Positions 14,380 to 24,997 of a stretch of 64,000 nucleotides of DNA are shown here, piece by piece. The position numbers and the translations under genes were made by a program. Numbering within the stretch: the first letter of the stretch is position 1; each line of letters begins with the position of its first letter. This DNA is from Clostridia bacterium (GTDB lineage: Bacteria > Bacillota > Clostridia > Christensenellales > Aristaeellaceae). A model generated the notes under the pieces. The model did not search any database and was not told the origin of the DNA. It was given only the letters and a program-made list of their open reading frames with translations. The stretch covers positions 26,732-90,731 of the forward strand of contig JAFYVB010000036.1 in assembly GCA_017549335.1 (NCBI GenBank). The letters are read 5' to 3'.

Positions 14380-17142
14380 ATGGCTGATTTTTATGAAAAC
14401 AATGAAAACAGAGCCGGCCGTAGTGACGCCGACAAGAGCTTTCAGGTAATGCCTGAAGGCTATGTTCGCCGCCGTCGTTCGGAACGCCATAAGGGAGAGG
14501 AAGCGGCTGTTGTTCTGCCCGGGCAGGAAACTGCCGACGTGCAGCAGACCCGCGTCATGCCTGTAGTGCGCAGACAGGAAACGGAAAGCGTGCAGGATGA
14601 CCTGCAGCAGACCCGCGTGATCCCTACCCGCAAATATGCGGAAAACGATACGCCCTATCGCCGTCCTGTGCAGCAGGAAGCGGACGTACCCACTTACGGC
14701 GAGAGCGAGCGTTTCCGCGATAACCGTTATCAGGCCAATCGCGCCCAGCTGGAACAGGATCTGTATCCCGAAGAACAGAACGAATACAGCGACTATAACG
14801 ATTACGATGATGATGAGCCGCCGCGCCGCGTGTGGCCCGTGATCCTCATCTGCATCCTGCTGGTGCTTATTCTCTTTGCCGCCGGCATCTTCTTCCTGCC
14901 CAAGTTCATGGCTCGTCCTGCGGATAACTCCGGTGTTGCGGGCGTGCTCTATTCCATCCGTGATTCCGCAGAGGATGCGCTGGAAATGGTGGGCATTAAG
15001 GAAGATCCTGCGCAGATCCATTTGTTCCAGACCGGCAATACCACCGCGACGGTTGGCAGCGAAATGAAGTTCAGCATCACCACCACCAAGGCGGTGGAGA
15101 ACGTCCGCATTCAGGATGAAGCGGGCAATGAGCTGATCGGTTCCGTGCAGTGCAAGGATGCGCCCAGCAATACCACCTGGGTGGTTTCCGTGCGCTTTGA
15201 TGCGCCCTACATGGGCAATGTGTATGCTGCCGTATGCGAAGACGGTACGTGGAATACGCTGGAAAACAGCCTGACGCTGTTGGTTGCCGCGCCCACGGTT
15301 CCGCCTACCCATACGCCTGAGCCTGCGCCGGCGGTTGTGATTGCTCCCACCGACGTTCCCGTGACGGTTATGCCTGCGACCGACGTGCCCGCGCCTGTGA
15401 GCACCGTGTTTGTTGTGCCTGCGACGGTGTTTGTAACTCCCACGCCCACCGTTGCGCCCACGGCTACGCCTACCCCGACGCCTACTCCCACGCCTACTCC
15501 TACGCCTACCCCCACTCCGACGCCCACCCCCACGCCCACTCCTACGCCTACTCCCACGCCCACGCCTGTGCCCACCAATACGCCCATGCCCGTTCTGACG
15601 GCTGACGCCTCTGCCAATGCCGATCCCGGCAAGCTGAGCCTGACGCAGAATGTGTACGTCAACGGCAAGAGCACAAGCAATCTGCAGCGTGAAGAAGCGC
15701 TGACCATGAATTCTCCGGAAAACTACGCAGCCGCCGATCTGGGCGTGTTTGCCTTCCGCAATAACAGCTTCCGCCAGAATGCCTCCTTCGGTACGGTGGA
15801 AGTGGAACAGGAAAAGCTTTCCATTGAATGGAAGTATGAGTTGGGCAGCCTGCGTACGGCAGACAACGGCACGCTTTACGGCGTTGGCTGGACGGGTCAG
15901 CCCGCGATTATCAAATGGCCCATTGAAGCACGTACCCGCTTCATGAACATTTACGAAGAAAAGCGCAATGTCAGCGCCATGAAGGAAGTTATCTTCGGCG
16001 CGCTGGACGGCAAGATTCATTTCCTGGATCTGAACGACGGTAAGCCCACCCGCGATGCCATCAAGCTGGGCTATCCCATCAAATCCAGCGTGGCTGTCAA
16101 TACCGACGTTGTGCCCATGCTGGGCGTCGGTCAGGCCATTTCCAAGCTTTCCAACAAGACCGGCGATATCGGCTTCTATCTGTATAACCTGCTGGATGGC
16201 AAGGAGCTGCTCTTTATTAACGGCCGCAAGTCCAATTCCCAGAGTCAGTACGCCAGCAACGGTGCTTTTGACGGCTCCGCCATCTTCGATCGCAACGGCG
16301 GCGATACCCTGATCATCGGCGGTGAAAACGGCCTGATTTATACCGTGGGTCTCAATACCCAGTTTGATTATCTGGCAGATGAGCCCTCCATTACCGTCAA
16401 GAAGGAACAGACCGTTCTGAAAACCAAGTCCGCCAAGGAAAAGGACGCCAACGTAGGCGTTGAAACCAGCGTGGCCATGTATGATAAGTACATCTACTCC
16501 GCTGATACCTACGGCATTCTTCAGTGCATCGATTCCGACACCATGAAGGCTGTCTGGGCGGTGGACGTGGGTGATAATACCGACGCTGCCATTGCGCTGG
16601 ACTTTGATAAAAACGGCGATCTGGGCCTGTATACCGGCAATACCTCCTATGCTCGTCTGAAGGGCAAGAACCCTGTGACCATCCGCCGTTTGGATGCACT
16701 GACGGGCGAGGAAGTATGGGCCTATGAGGTGAACTGCGTTTATAACGACGATCAGTTCTCCGGCTGCAAGGCCAGCCCTGTGATCGGTGAAAACGAGATC
16801 AGCGATCTGGTGATCTTCACCGTCAACATGACGGGCGACAAGAAGTCTTCCACCGTTTTCGCACTGGACAAAATGACCGGCAAGCTTCGCTGGAAGCACG
16901 AGATCGACAGCACAGCGATTTCGTCTCCCGTTGCCGTTTACAATGAAGATGGCGAAGCCTGGATCATTCAGGCCGATCAGTCCGGCCGTCTCTTCCTGAT
17001 GGACGGCGCGACGGGCGACGTCCGCAACGTGCTTGACCTGAAGGGTGAAATTCAGGCCTCCCCTGCGGTATACATGGATATGCTGGTTATAGGCACCTGC
17101 TCCAAGGATAATGCCTATATGTACGGCGTTCGCATTCAGTGA
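14380..17142 (+). CDS. single-pass membrane protein with PT-repeat stalk and PQQ-like beta-propeller
   Basis: 920 residues, of unknown function. Order: a charged cytoplasmic N-terminus (about 1-150) with two copies of a QQTRV motif (VQQTRVMP, LQQTRVIP); one membrane helix (about 151-176, VWPVILICILLVLILFAAGI); an extracellular Ig-like region; a (Thr-Pro)n stalk at about 354-404; then a propeller built of PQQ-like blades, recognisable by LRWKHEID, VWAYEVN and AVWAVDVG repeats with DGATGDV-type turns. Such propellers are scaffolds for binding; here it would be displayed outside the membrane. AAGGAG precedes the ATG. It is closed by a terminator and has its own promoter. Confidence 0.75.
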   Translation: MADFYENNENRAGRSDADKSFQVMPEGYVRRRRSERHKGEEAAVVLPGQETADVQQTRVMPVVRRQETESVQDDLQQTRVIPTRKYAENDTPYRRPVQQEADVPTYGESERFRDNRYQANRAQLEQDLYPEEQNEYSDYNDYDDDEPPRRVWPVILICILLVLILFAAGIFFLPKFMARPADNSGVAGVLYSIRDSAEDALEMVGIKEDPAQIHLFQTGNTTATVGSEMKFSITTTKAVENVRIQDEAGNELIGSVQCKDAPSNTTWVVSVRFDAPYMGNVYAAVCEDGTWNTLENSLTLLVAAPTVPPTHTPEPAPAVVIAPTDVPVTVMPATDVPAPVSTVFVVPATVFVTPTPTVAPTATPTPTPTPTPTPTPTPTPTPTPTPTPTPTPTPTPVPTNTPMPVLTADASANADPGKLSLTQNVYVNGKSTSNLQREEALTMNSPENYAAADLGVFAFRNNSFRQNASFGTVEVEQEKLSIEWKYELGSLRTADNGTLYGVGWTGQPAIIKWPIEARTRFMNIYEEKRNVSAMKEVIFGALDGKIHFLDLNDGKPTRDAIKLGYPIKSSVAVNTDVVPMLGVGQAISKLSNKTGDIGFYLYNLLDGKELLFINGRKSNSQSQYASNGAFDGSAIFDRNGGDTLIIGGENGLIYTVGLNTQFDYLADEPSITVKKEQTVLKTKSAKEKDANVGVETSVAMYDKYIYSADTYGILQCIDSDTMKAVWAVDVGDNTDAAIALDFDKNGDLGLYTGNTSYARLKGKNPVTIRRLDALTGEEVWAYEVNCVYNDDQFSGCKASPVIGENEISDLVIFTVNMTGDKKSSTVFALDKMTGKLRWKHEIDSTAISSPVAVYNEDGEAWIIQADQSGRLFLMDGATGDVRNVLDLKGEIQASPAVYMDMLVIGTCSKDNAYMYGVRIQ
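15447..15583 (+). repeat. CCTACNCC-type tandem repeat encoding the Thr-Pro stalk
   Basis: Degenerate six-base repeats (ACGCCT/ACTCCC and variants) code for (Thr-Pro)n. Synonymous variation between copies argues for selection at protein level, while the repeat remains a slippage target. Confidence 0.85.
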
Positions 17143-17153
17143 GGAAATAATTG

Positions 17154-17188
17154 GAAAAGAGAAGCCCGAAGCGGCTTCTCTTTTCTCA
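17154..17188 (+). terminator. strong hairpin between the propeller gene and glpK
   Basis: Perfect thirteen-base-pair stem (GAAAAGAGAAGCC / GGCTTCTCTTTTC), six-base loop. The T-rich 3' arm and TCAAG follow; glpK starts only 22 bases later. Confidence 0.8.
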
Positions 17189-17207
17189 AGATAAAGGAGT
17201 GTATTTC

Positions 17208-18707
<1,500 letters not shown>

Positions 18708-18722
18708 CTGATAAAAAATCAA

Positions 18723-18750
18723 AGGGAACGCTTTGCGTTCTCTTTTTTTT
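18723..18750 (+). terminator. terminator of glpK
   Basis: AGGGAACGC pairs with GCGTTCTCT around a three-base loop, followed by eight T. Confidence 0.85.
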
Positions 18751-19486
18751 ATTGTAATATGTCTGCAGCATCATATCGCCCCGGCGGCTGCGAAAGGAGC
18801 CATTGCGCACATCTGAGCGCGCCTCTTGCGAATATGCTGCGGTTTTCGGCGGTGTGGAGCAAAATAAGGTGCTCATCCTGTCCGTAAAAGCCCGCTTCAT
18901 GGCTGCCGCAAAGCGAGCCGCCGCGCAGGGCATGAAGGCCGATCTCCTGCTTTTCCCGCTTTTGAAGGGCGGTATAGCGTCCGTAAATGGGCTTGGAATC
19001 GGGGGAAGACAGGGCGCTTAACAACATCAGAGCGGTGCCGCCCGGGGCATCTGCCTTTTGGTTGTGGTGTCGCTCGATGATCTCGATATCAAAATCGGGC
19101 AGATAGGCTTTGGCCTGCATGCAAAGCTTTTTGAGCGCTTGAATGCCGAGGCTGAAATTGGCGGATTGCAGCAGGGGAATGCTGTGTGCGGCGGCGTTGA
19201 GCATCTTTTCATGGGCAGATTCAAGGCCGGTGGTGCCAACAATAAGCGGCAGATTCTGTTCCAATGCAAAACGAAGGGTCTGCATCAGATGCGCAGCGCG
19301 GGAAAAATCAATGATCATATCGGCTTTTTCATGGCATAAAGCATAGGAGGAGTAGAGCGGAAAATCGCTCTGCTCCTCCGTTTTTACATCGATGCCCGCG
19401 ACGGGCTCGAAACCGTATTCACGGCTCAAGGTAGCTGTTTCTTTGCCCATGCGACCGGCGGCGCCGGAAATGATCAGCTTTCTCAA
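18749..19486 (-). CDS. dapB: 4-hydroxy-tetrahydrodipicolinate reductase
   Basis: Reduces the DapA product to tetrahydrodipicolinate with NAD(P)H, for diaminopimelate and lysine. 245 residues. The N-terminal nucleotide fold is IISGAAGRMGKE; the family signature is ERHHNQKADAPGGTALML, with catalytic His and Lys. It starts with TTG at 19486, its TTGA overlapping the dapA stop, with AAAGGGG upstream: translational coupling. Last gene of asd-dapA-dapB. In spore formers the same pathway supplies dipicolinate. Confidence 0.93.
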   Translation of the reverse strand: MRKLIISGAAGRMGKETATLSREYGFEPVAGIDVKTEEQSDFPLYSSYALCHEKADMIIDFSRAAHLMQTLRFALEQNLPLIVGTTGLESAHEKMLNAAAHSIPLLQSANFSLGIQALKKLCMQAKAYLPDFDIEIIERHHNQKADAPGGTALMLLSALSSPDSKPIYGRYTALQKREKQEIGLHALRGGSLCGSHEAGFYGQDEHLILLHTAENRSIFARGALRCAQWLLSQPPGRYDAADILQ

Positions 19487-20370
19487 TTCGGGAGCAGCCC
19501 CTTTTCATTCATTGCTGCCCATAGTATGCGTCGGTTTTCCTCTTTCATGCGTACAAGGGGAAGCCGGACTTCGCTGCTACATAGCCCGCACAGCGCCAGC
19601 GCTTCCTTGACGGGCACGGGGCTGGTTTCGATAAACAGCGCGTCGGTCAGTTCTTTCAAATGCTTTTGCCGCGCTTCGGCGGCGGCAATATTGCCTGCGG
19701 CAACGTCGCGGAAGAGCTTGACGGTCTCTGCGGGAATGAGATTTGAAAGCACGGAGATCAGCCCCATGGCGCCCAGCCGCAGCGCGGAGCAGTTCAGCTC
19801 ATCGCTGCCGCAGTAAAGGGGAAGGGGACAGGCGCGCAGCATTTCGGCAATGACGTTCAGGCTGCCGCCTGCTTCTTTGATGCCGCAGATGTTGGGGTGG
19901 TGCGACAGCTTTTCAACGGTGGCGGGCTGCATGGTCATCCCCGTTCGGGAGGGGACGTTATAGAGAAGAACGGGCAGCTTGCTTTCCGAGGCGATGCGCT
20001 GGAAAAATACAACCAAGCCTTCCTGTGTCGTTTTGTTGTAATAGGGGGTGACGCACAGCTGGGCGTCGGCGCCCAGATCATAAGCGATTTTGGCCTTTTC
20101 CAGCGTATGAGGCAGATGGTTGCTGCCTGTGCCGGCGATGACCTTAACACGTTGGTTGATCCGTTTGATGCAATGGCGCAAAACCAGCGTCCATTCTTCG
20201 TCGGACAAGGTACTGGGCTCGCCTGTTGTGCCGCAAATCAAAAGCGCCGGAACGCCTGCTTCGATTTGTCTTTCGATGAGTACGTCCAGCGCTTTGAGAT
20301 CCACCTTGCCATTTGTAAAGGGTGTGACCAGTGCCGTGCAGACGCCGGTGAACACAGGATTTAAGGACAA
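19483..20370 (-). CDS. dapA: 4-hydroxy-tetrahydrodipicolinate synthase
   Basis: Condenses pyruvate with aspartate semialdehyde. 295 residues, TIM barrel. The pieces seen: TALVTPF, GTTGEPSTLS (substrate carboxylate binding), YNVPSRTGM with the proton-relay Tyr, and the Schiff-base lysine in ICGIKEAGG. TTG start at 20370 with AGGAGGG upstream. Middle gene of the lysine operon. Confidence 0.95.
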   Translation of the reverse strand: MSLNPVFTGVCTALVTPFTNGKVDLKALDVLIERQIEAGVPALLICGTTGEPSTLSDEEWTLVLRHCIKRINQRVKVIAGTGSNHLPHTLEKAKIAYDLGADAQLCVTPYYNKTTQEGLVVFFQRIASESKLPVLLYNVPSRTGMTMQPATVEKLSHHPNICGIKEAGGSLNVIAEMLRACPLPLYCGSDELNCSALRLGAMGLISVLSNLIPAETVKLFRDVAAGNIAAAEARQKHLKELTDALFIETSPVPVKEALALCGLCSSEVRLPLVRMKEENRRILWAAMNEKGLLPN

Positions 20371-20402
20371 AGCGGTCCCTCCTTATGAAATTGTGGAGAC
20401 GA

Positions 20403-21494
20403 TCAGATACGGTGCTTGATATAGCCCGCCGCGCACAGGTATTCGGCGCTCAGCACGCCGCCGCCCGCCGCGCCGCGAAGCGTATTGTGGGACAGGCAGA
20501 CAAAGCGGTAATCAAACAGGCTGTCTTCGCGCAGTCTGCCGATGGTCACGCCCATGCCGCGCTCAAAATCGCGGTCAAGCTTGGTCTGGGGGCGGTTATC
20601 CTCCTCGAAATACTTGAGGAAGGGCGTGGGCGCGGAGGGGAGCTTCAGCTTCTGCGCTTCGGTTTCCCAGTTGGCCCAGCGAGCCTTGATCTCATCCATG
20701 GTGGGCTTTTTCTTGAAGGTAACGCTTACAGCCGCCATATGACCGTCGCTGACGGGCACGCGCAGGCACTGGGCGCTGATGACGGGCTCCGCGGCATGAA
20801 CGATGGCATTGCCTTCTTCGTTGACCTTGCCCCAGATCTTCAGCGGTTCCTGCTCGCTCTTTTCTTCCTCGCCGCCAATGTAGGGTATGACGTTGTCGAC
20901 CATTTCAGGCCAGGTATCAAAAGTTTTTCCTGCGCCGCTGATAGCCTGATAGGTGCAGACGCTGATTTTTTCAATGCCGAAATCCAGCAGAGGAGTCAGC
21001 GCGGGCACATAGCTCTGGATGGAGCAGTTGGGCTTAACGGCTACAAAGCCGGTATCCGTGCCCAGACGCTTTTGCTGGGCGGGGATAATGCGGGCATGGT
21101 CAAAGTTGATCTCGGGGATCAGCATGGGAACGTCGCTCACCAGACGGCAGGCGGAGTTGTTGCTGACTACGGGCGTGCCCGAGGCTGCATATTTTTCTTC
21201 CAACTCGCGGGTAGCGGCCTTGTCCATGGCGATGGCGCAGAAGACGAAATCCACCAGCGCGTTCATGCCGTCGATATCGTAAGCGTCACGCATTTTCATC
21301 AGCCGCATTTTTTCGGGAACGGGGCAGTCAAAGGCCCAGCGGCCGCCCAGTGCTTCTTCATAGGTTTTGCCGGTGCTGCGGGGGCTGGCTGCCAGCGCGG
21401 TTACTTCAAACCAGGGGTGATCGTTCAAAAGCATGGCAAAACGCTGACCCACCATTCCGGTAGCGCCGATGATGCCGACTCTGTATTTTTTCAT
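20403..21494 (-). CDS. asd: aspartate-semialdehyde dehydrogenase, archaeal/fungal-like type
   Basis: Reduces aspartyl phosphate to aspartate semialdehyde with NADPH, the branch point to lysine, threonine and methionine. 363 residues. NADP fold GIIGATGMVGQRF, catalytic cysteine in KPNCSIQSY, and the His of RVPVSDGHMAAVSV. The length and the QAISGAGK block fit the archaeal/fungal-like Asd subtype found in many Clostridia rather than the shorter enterobacterial one. The start at 21494 follows GGAGGGATTTTT. First gene of the operon. Confidence 0.93.
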   Translation of the reverse strand: MKKYRVGIIGATGMVGQRFAMLLNDHPWFEVTALAASPRSTGKTYEEALGGRWAFDCPVPEKMRLMKMRDAYDIDGMNALVDFVFCAIAMDKAATRELEEKYAASGTPVVSNNSACRLVSDVPMLIPEINFDHARIIPAQQKRLGTDTGFVAVKPNCSIQSYVPALTPLLDFGIEKISVCTYQAISGAGKTFDTWPEMVDNVIPYIGGEEEKSEQEPLKIWGKVNEEGNAIVHAAEPVISAQCLRVPVSDGHMAAVSVTFKKKPTMDEIKARWANWETEAQKLKLPSAPTPFLKYFEEDNRPQTKLDRDFERGMGVTIGRLREDSLFDYRFVCLSHNTLRGAAGGGVLSAEYLCAAGYIKHRI

Positions 21495-21550
21495 AAAAAT
21501 CCCTCCGACATATCTTATGCGGCAGATGAAAAACTGCTGCGGATAAACCG

Positions 21551-21579
21551 ATGGTAGCACGCGGAAATGACAAAGTCAA
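21551..21579 (-). promoter_or_regulatory. promoter of the asd-dapA-dapB operon
   Basis: Minus strand TTGACT (21579-21574), 17-base spacer, TACCAT (21556-21551). The leader is only about 50 bases, so no lysine riboswitch is present here, unlike at the transporter. Confidence 0.55.
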
Positions 21580-21615
21580 CCGATTGCAGAAAGCAGAGCA
21601 GAAAAAGAACGAAAA

Positions 21616-23871
21616 TTATCTGAAACGCAGGGCGCGCTTGACGGAAAGACGGAGTTTTTGCCACAAATTAAGCCTTTCTTCCAGCGCCTGATAGATATCT
21701 TTCATGGAATCTGACATTTCTTTTCTCACGCTGTGACGTCCGTAGCGGATCGAAGATACCGTTTCTGCAGCTTCTGTCATATGCATTCCCAGCGTTCTTT
21801 CGGCGCGGGCGGCAAACTGAAGAGGCGTTTCTGCAGGAAGAGGTGCGCAGCGCAGAATGCCCATGCACAGCAGGGAGGCATACCAAAGAATGAGGAAAGC
21901 CTGTGTGTCTGTGGATGCTTTTTGCGCGCGAAGCATGGGATGGGTGGAACGGATGCGCCACGCCAAAAGCAGGATCAGAGCGATCAGCAGCAAGAGCAGC
22001 AGCCACGGAAGCGGCGGTTCACTGTCCGCAGGGGGCGGCGTCTGTTCAGGTTCCGGGGTCGGCGTAGCTTCGGGCGGCTCGTTTTCGGGTTCGGGGGTCG
22101 GCGTTTGCTCGTCCTGAACGGGCGGCTCGGGGGTGGGCGTTGGCGGCTGCGACTGAGGCGGCGGGGGCGTGGGCGTCTGGAAACCGGACTGCGGCGGCGT
22201 ATTTTCGTTGCTGCGATCCGGCTCGTCAACGGCTGCGGTGGCGTCAAAGGTGATCCAGCCTACGCCGTTCAAATATACTTCGGTCCACGCATGGGCGTTT
22301 TTGCCTGTTACCGTGGCAATGCCGCTTCCGTCGGGCCTTGCGACGTACCCTTCGATATAGCGGGCAGGCAGGCCGGCAATGCGGCACAAAACGGTCATTG
22401 CCGTGGCAAAATAGGTGCAGTACCCCTTTTTCTCGGCCAGCAGGAACCAGGCTGCAAAGTCAACGGATTGCGGCGGCGTCTGCACGTCCAGCGAGTAATC
22501 ATAATGCGTTTTGAGATAATCGCGGAGGGCGACGGCTTTTTCCCATGGTGTGGTACAGCCGCGGGTGGCAAGGGCGGCGATGTCGAAAATTTCTTTCTGA
22601 ATATGGGAGGGCAGACGGGTGTACAGTTCACGCATCTGTGCATACTGCGGATCGGGAGCGTAGGCGTTTGCCTTGACCAGCATGGCCATGCCGGCATCGG
22701 TGGCTTTCATGGGCAGATAACGCACGGCATAGGTATCGTTTGGTTGCAGATTGCGGGTGATGAAAATTTCGGTGCTGTCATTGAAATAGCCCACCATATT
22801 TTCACCGAGCGAAAGCGCTCTCATGCGCTGGGGAACAAAGACAGTGCTTGCGCTGCCTGTCAGCATGGTGACGGTCAGCTGCTTTTCCTCCTGTGCGGAG
22901 AGCAGCGGATAATCCATTTCAAACAGTTTGGCGCGCAGGGATTTGTTATGCGCTGCCTCCCAGCCGCGGCGGGTATCGCCGATAGAGTCATACCATGCGC
23001 CGCCGGTGTAGGTATCAAGCACGGTGCCGCGCAGATAGGCGGTTTCCGAGGTTTCCACGCGCATGACCTTATGATCATTGGGCGACACTTTTCCGCCCAG
23101 CTGGGAATTGCCCATGGGCATCCAGCCGTCACTGGCCAGCGTATAGCGTGCGCGCTCTTCGGTGAAGAAAAGATGATCGTCTATGTAGTTTTTGATGTTT
23201 TGCGCAGCTTCTGCCATTTTGGGATGCACGGTACCCTCTTCGGGGGCGATCAAAAGCGCCAGCAGGCAGAAAACAAGGGCGATGGGCAGCGCCAAAGGCG
23301 TGAGCGTGCGGGGCGTATGCACCTCGGATACTTTTTCGTAGCTGTGAGAAAAGGCGTAGTGCAGCGCAAGGGCAGGCAATACGGGCAGCATATACAGCGC
23401 ATATTGCTGGATGCCCAATACCGATACTTCGGTCAGCAGCAGGAGAAAAATGAAAAACGGTGAGAAAGAATCACAGTCGGGCGTTGAAACAACGTAGGCC
23501 AACAGAGAAAGATAAACGGCCAGCTGCACACACAGTACGTTGCTGTACAGTGCCAGCGCGGGAGAAACCTTTGAAAAGGCAAGGGCAAGGATCTGCACGA
23601 CCGCCACGGAATCGTGAAGGAAGCCTGCGCCGAAAAGGAACATGGCGGCCTGCGAAATGAAAAATACAAAAACAGCCCAGCCCAACAGCTTTTTTCTCAG
23701 CGACAGGACGCCGAAAAATACGCTCAGTGCGCTGCACAGAAGGATATATCGCGGCAAAAGAAAGGAGAGATTGGCAGCACACAGCTGCGGCATGCCCATA
23801 CCCAAAGCCCAAAGCAGGGCGGAGATTGCCCGCAGCGCAGCGCCGTATACATTTTTAAGCGGGCGTGACAT
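21616..23871 (-). CDS. membrane transglutaminase-like protein (TgpA/YebA type)
   Basis: 751 residues. An N-terminal set of about six membrane helices is followed by an extracellular transglutaminase-like papain fold with the Cys-His-Asp triad in KGYCTYFATAMTVLCR, NAHAWTEVYL and WITFDATA (about residues 480-545). Next come a Pro/Thr/Glu-rich linker, one more helix (LPWLLLLLLIALILLLAW) and a cytoplasmic tail. Function is not settled in the family; cross-linking or proteolysis at the cell surface is presumed. Start at 23871 with GGAGG upstream; it overlaps the DUF58 gene by 17 bases. Last gene of MoxR-DUF58-TGase. Confidence 0.88.
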   Translation of the reverse strand: MSRPLKNVYGAALRAISALLWALGMGMPQLCAANLSFLLPRYILLCSALSVFFGVLSLRKKLLGWAVFVFFISQAAMFLFGAGFLHDSVAVVQILALAFSKVSPALALYSNVLCVQLAVYLSLLAYVVSTPDCDSFSPFFIFLLLLTEVSVLGIQQYALYMLPVLPALALHYAFSHSYEKVSEVHTPRTLTPLALPIALVFCLLALLIAPEEGTVHPKMAEAAQNIKNYIDDHLFFTEERARYTLASDGWMPMGNSQLGGKVSPNDHKVMRVETSETAYLRGTVLDTYTGGAWYDSIGDTRRGWEAAHNKSLRAKLFEMDYPLLSAQEEKQLTVTMLTGSASTVFVPQRMRALSLGENMVGYFNDSTEIFITRNLQPNDTYAVRYLPMKATDAGMAMLVKANAYAPDPQYAQMRELYTRLPSHIQKEIFDIAALATRGCTTPWEKAVALRDYLKTHYDYSLDVQTPPQSVDFAAWFLLAEKKGYCTYFATAMTVLCRIAGLPARYIEGYVARPDGSGIATVTGKNAHAWTEVYLNGVGWITFDATAAVDEPDRSNENTPPQSGFQTPTPPPPQSQPPTPTPEPPVQDEQTPTPEPENEPPEATPTPEPEQTPPPADSEPPLPWLLLLLLIALILLLAWRIRSTHPMLRAQKASTDTQAFLILWYASLLCMGILRCAPLPAETPLQFAARAERTLGMHMTEAAETVSSIRYGRHSVRKEMSDSMKDIYQALEERLNLWQKLRLSVKRALRFR

Positions 23872-24997
23872 AGCATACCTCCACAAGACACTGCTGCAGC
23901 TGCATGACCAAGGGCCTGTCCTCTTCGCTGTCGGGCGTGCGGGTGATCAGATAGACGCGGGCGTTGGGACCCATCCGGCGGATGTGGGAAATGCCTTCCA
24001 CGATATTTACGTCAAGATGGGTTGTTACAATGACCGTAGCTCCTGTCTGGCGCATACGGCGCAGTTCCAGCCGCAATACGCGGTCGAAGGAAAGCTCTTC
24101 CTCAAAGGTCTGGCAGGCCAGCATTTCCTGCAGGCGGGGCAGGTCTTCTGTTTGCTTGGAGTAGAATTCCTGTGCCCTTGTGCCGTACAGCGGCATACGC
24201 ACGGGGGAATGCCCTTTCAGCTGCATGCTGATCACCGAAAGCGCCGTTTCGCACAGCGTATCGCGAAGAGTAAGGGCTTCTTCGGTATCATGGGCATTGG
24301 GACGGCTCAGATCCAGCAATACCAGCGTATCGGGGGGAGCCGGCATTTCAAATCTGCGGACGATCAGCTCTTTTTTACGGGCGGAGAGCTTCCAGTGGAT
24401 GCGCTTGAGGGCGTCGCCCGTGCGGTAAGCGCGGGTATCCTCGGGGGAGGCAAGATCCTCGGAGGTGCGGTTCTGCAGCGCTTGCCCGTCGTCGTTTGAA
24501 TAAAAGCGGAGTTTTTCCACGTCAAAAGCGCGGGGCAGCACCATCATTTGGCAGCTGTCCGCGTTTTTACGGCGAATGCGGAAAAGACCGAAAATATCGT
24601 AAAAAGCGTACTGGGTGATCTCTGCGGAAAACACGCCTACATGCTGGGTAGGCAGCGCAACGGCGAAAGTGATTTCTTCCCGGCGGGAAGGCTGCTCGTC
24701 ATAATGATAGACGGCGTCGCCTACTTTTACCGAAATCTCCACCGGATAAACGGGCAGAAAACCGCGCTTTCCCACGGTGATGAGCATGCTTTCTTCATCG
24801 CCTCTGGGAATACGGCTGTTTTCCATCCGGCAGGAAACGGTCAGCGAGCGCTTTGACAAAAGCACGCTGATCAGTCCGTAAATCAGCGCAAGCAAGCCAA
24901 ACAAGGCAGCCAGATAAAAGATCCGGTTGCCCAGCGACATCCCGTAGACCAGTGCGGACAGGGACATCACAAGGATGGTGCGTCCGCGCCCCGTCAC
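23855..24997 (-). CDS. DUF58 family protein
   Basis: 380 residues with two N-terminal hydrophobic segments (LALIYGLISVLL region) and then a DUF58/vWA-like domain. The DUF58 signature is RAYRTGDALKRIHWKLSARK followed by ELIVRRFE, and the vWA-like MIDAS-position sequence is LVLLDLSRP. These proteins pair with MoxR ATPases, probably in assembling surface or metal-containing complexes. It overlaps the MoxR gene by four bases (ATGA). Confidence 0.9.
   Translation of the reverse strand: MTGRGRTILVMSLSALVYGMSLGNRIFYLAALFGLLALIYGLISVLLSKRSLTVSCRMENSRIPRGDEESMLITVGKRGFLPVYPVEISVKVGDAVYHYDEQPSRREEITFAVALPTQHVGVFSAEITQYAFYDIFGLFRIRRKNADSCQMMVLPRAFDVEKLRFYSNDDGQALQNRTSEDLASPEDTRAYRTGDALKRIHWKLSARKKELIVRRFEMPAPPDTLVLLDLSRPNAHDTEEALTLRDTLCETALSVISMQLKGHSPVRMPLYGTRAQEFYSKQTEDLPRLQEMLACQTFEEELSFDRVLRLELRRMRQTGATVIVTTHLDVNIVEGISHIRRMGPNARVYLITRTPDSEEDRPLVMQLQQCLVEVCYVTPA

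Noticed and set aside
15447-15583. Tandem short repeats as a possible CRISPR or minisatellite locus
   Set aside because: The unit is about six bases, in frame and encodes a (Thr-Pro)n stalk; there are no spacers.
14359-16899. A very long minus-strand open frame (846 codons) across the propeller gene
   Set aside because: It is antisense to a gene with promoter, ribosome binding site and recognisable domains; its Arg/Gly-rich low-complexity translation mirrors the PT repeat and codon bias of the real gene.
20403-21579. Lysine riboswitch for the asd-dapA-dapB operon
   Set aside because: The distance from promoter to start codon is about 50 bases, too short for the about 175-base aptamer, and none of the conserved blocks occurs.
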